The notes beneath the pieces were generated by a model, which worked only from the letters and a program-made list of their open reading frames with translations, searched no databases and was not told the DNA's origin. The translations under genes were made by a program, and so were the position numbers. Source: Allokutzneria sp. A3M-2-11 16 (GTDB taxonomy: Bacteria; Actinomycetota; Actinomycetes; Mycobacteriales; Pseudonocardiaceae). From it: a stretch of 64,000 bases of DNA. The stretch is from contig NZ_JANAVO010000010.1 in the NCBI RefSeq assembly GCF_024213555.1, positions 62,001 to 126,000 on the forward strand. Reading direction: 5' to 3'. Shown here in pieces: positions 63,220 through 64,000 of this stretch (the stretch's first letter is position 1; each line of letters begins with the position of its first letter).

Positions 63220-63283
63220 GGGCCAAGAGCCAAGCCGAGCGGCTGGCGGGTGTCTTGAACAAACGCGACATAGGCTGCGCGGC

Positions 63284-64000
63284 ATGGGCAGGGACGCACG
63301 TGGGCTCGGCGGCGCGTGGACGAAGTACCAGCGGCACGCCTTCCCCAGCCCCTCGCCGGACCTGGCGCCTTACGTGGCGCGCTACTGGGTGGTGTCGTGG
63401 GAGTACGACGAGCCCTACCGGCAGCTGATCGTCCCGTACCCGAACGTCCACCTGACCTTCCAGGGCGGCGGCGCGACGGTGAACGGCGTGTCCAGCGGGC
63501 ACCAGGTGAAGGTGCTGGAGGGGCGCGACGGCGTGTTCGGGGTGGCGTTCCGGCCGGGAGCCTTCCGGCCGTTCCTCGGCGCGTCGGTCAGCACGATCAC
63601 CGACCGCAGGGTGGACGCGGCCGAGGTCTTCCCCGGCCCCCTCCCCGCGGAGCCGGACGTGCCGGGCGTGGAGGCGTTCCTGCTCGCCCACCTGCCGGAG
63701 CCGGACCCGCGCGCCCAGTACGCGACCGACGTGGTCGAGAAGATCATCGCCGGGCCGGAGATCACCAGGGTGGACGTGCTCGCCGGGAACCTCGGCACGA
63801 GCGTGCGGGCCCTGCAACGGCTGTTCGCCGAGCACGTGGGCATCGGCCCGAAGTGGGTGATCCGCCGCTACCGGCTGCACGAGGTGACCGAGCGGCTGGA
63901 GCGCGGTGAGCCGATCGACTGGGCGGTGCTCGCGGCCGACCTCGGGTACTCCGACCAGGCACATTTCGTCCGGGACTTCCGGGCGATGTTCGGCGAGCCG
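63284..64000 (+). CDS. AraC family transcriptional regulator (3' end outside window)
   Basis: 239 codons are in the window and the frame is still open at 64000. The N-terminal sensor (LAPYVARYWVVSWEYDEPYRQL, VAFRPGAFRPFLG) is the DUF6597-type domain, followed by an AraC helix-turn-helix: LAGNLGTSVRALQRLFAEHVGIGPKWVIRRYRLHEV and WAVLAADLGYSDQAHFVRDFRAMFG. The end of the second helix-turn-helix is visible, so only about 20-30 residues are missing. It may regulate the divergent TIGR03086 gene; the gap is 64 bp. Confidence 0.9.
   Translation, partial: MGRDARGLGGAWTKYQRHAFPSPSPDLAPYVARYWVVSWEYDEPYRQLIVPYPNVHLTFQGGGATVNGVSSGHQVKVLEGRDGVFGVAFRPGAFRPFLGASVSTITDRRVDAAEVFPGPLPAEPDVPGVEAFLLAHLPEPDPRAQYATDVVEKIIAGPEITRVDVLAGNLGTSVRALQRLFAEHVGIGPKWVIRRYRLHEVTERLERGEPIDWAVLAADLGYSDQAHFVRDFRAMFGEP

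Noticed and set aside
1-64000. tRNA, rRNA, riboswitch and complete insertion sequence genes
   Set aside because: No cloverleaf, conserved rRNA segment, known riboswitch core or transposase was found on either strand by reading.

Overview
The window is high-GC DNA with dense, short-spaced operons, many GTG/TTG starts and several apparently leaderless genes. Together with an Hsp18/RheA pair, a mycothiol-era TIGR03086 protein, a DUF6131 peptide, a DasR-type box and many ECF, TetR and LuxR regulators, this points to an actinomycete, most likely of the Pseudonocardiales (inference from gene content, not from a marker gene). No tRNA, rRNA, CRISPR array, prophage or intact insertion sequence was seen.

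Layout. 1-9676: one polycistronic carbohydrate operon (binding protein, two permeases, GH38 alpha-mannosidase, an alpha/alpha-toroid protein, GH1 beta-glucosidase, FAD oxidoreductase). 9720-14914: exported and housekeeping genes (two lipoproteins, a secreted jelly-roll protein, aldo/keto reductase, Lnt-like acyltransferase, DUF4291). 15002-20465: an MFS porter with a C-terminal extension, the divergent rheA/hsp18 heat-shock pair with an exact RheA operator, and a large ATPase-LuxR regulator. 20708-29530: a cytokinin-dehydrogenase-like flavoprotein, then a ribose/inositol-type ABC transporter with a sugar dehydrogenase and isomerase, divergent from a ROK repressor. 29586-34490: a conflict island with a NACHT NTPase facing a DddA-like DNA deaminase toxin, its Imm1 immunity protein and a frameshifted phosphotransferase.

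34603-47270: secreted GH43-ricin and GH19 chitinase enzymes, several hydrolases and oxidoreductases with divergent TetR regulators, an ECF41 sigma module, a GAF-LuxR regulator and an acyl-CoA synthetase. 47377-53882: parE and parC, both interrupted by inteins at the catalytic heart of the protein. 54057-64000: a VOC protein, an ECF42 sigma factor, a DUF5937-like regulator beside a compact lantibiotic-dehydratase-like protein, a methyltransferase, a flavoprotein, a small secreted protein, LysR and AraC regulators.

Two families of dispersed palindromes sit at gene 3' ends throughout. One is a 63-bp unit, five copies, three of them inside a 145-bp repeat. The other begins and ends with GTCTTCAAG/CTTGAAGAC. 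They look like genome-specific repeats that may serve as transcription terminators. The most striking features are the two topoisomerase inteins with an apparent co-conversion tract, the two palindrome families and the deaminase toxin/NACHT island.
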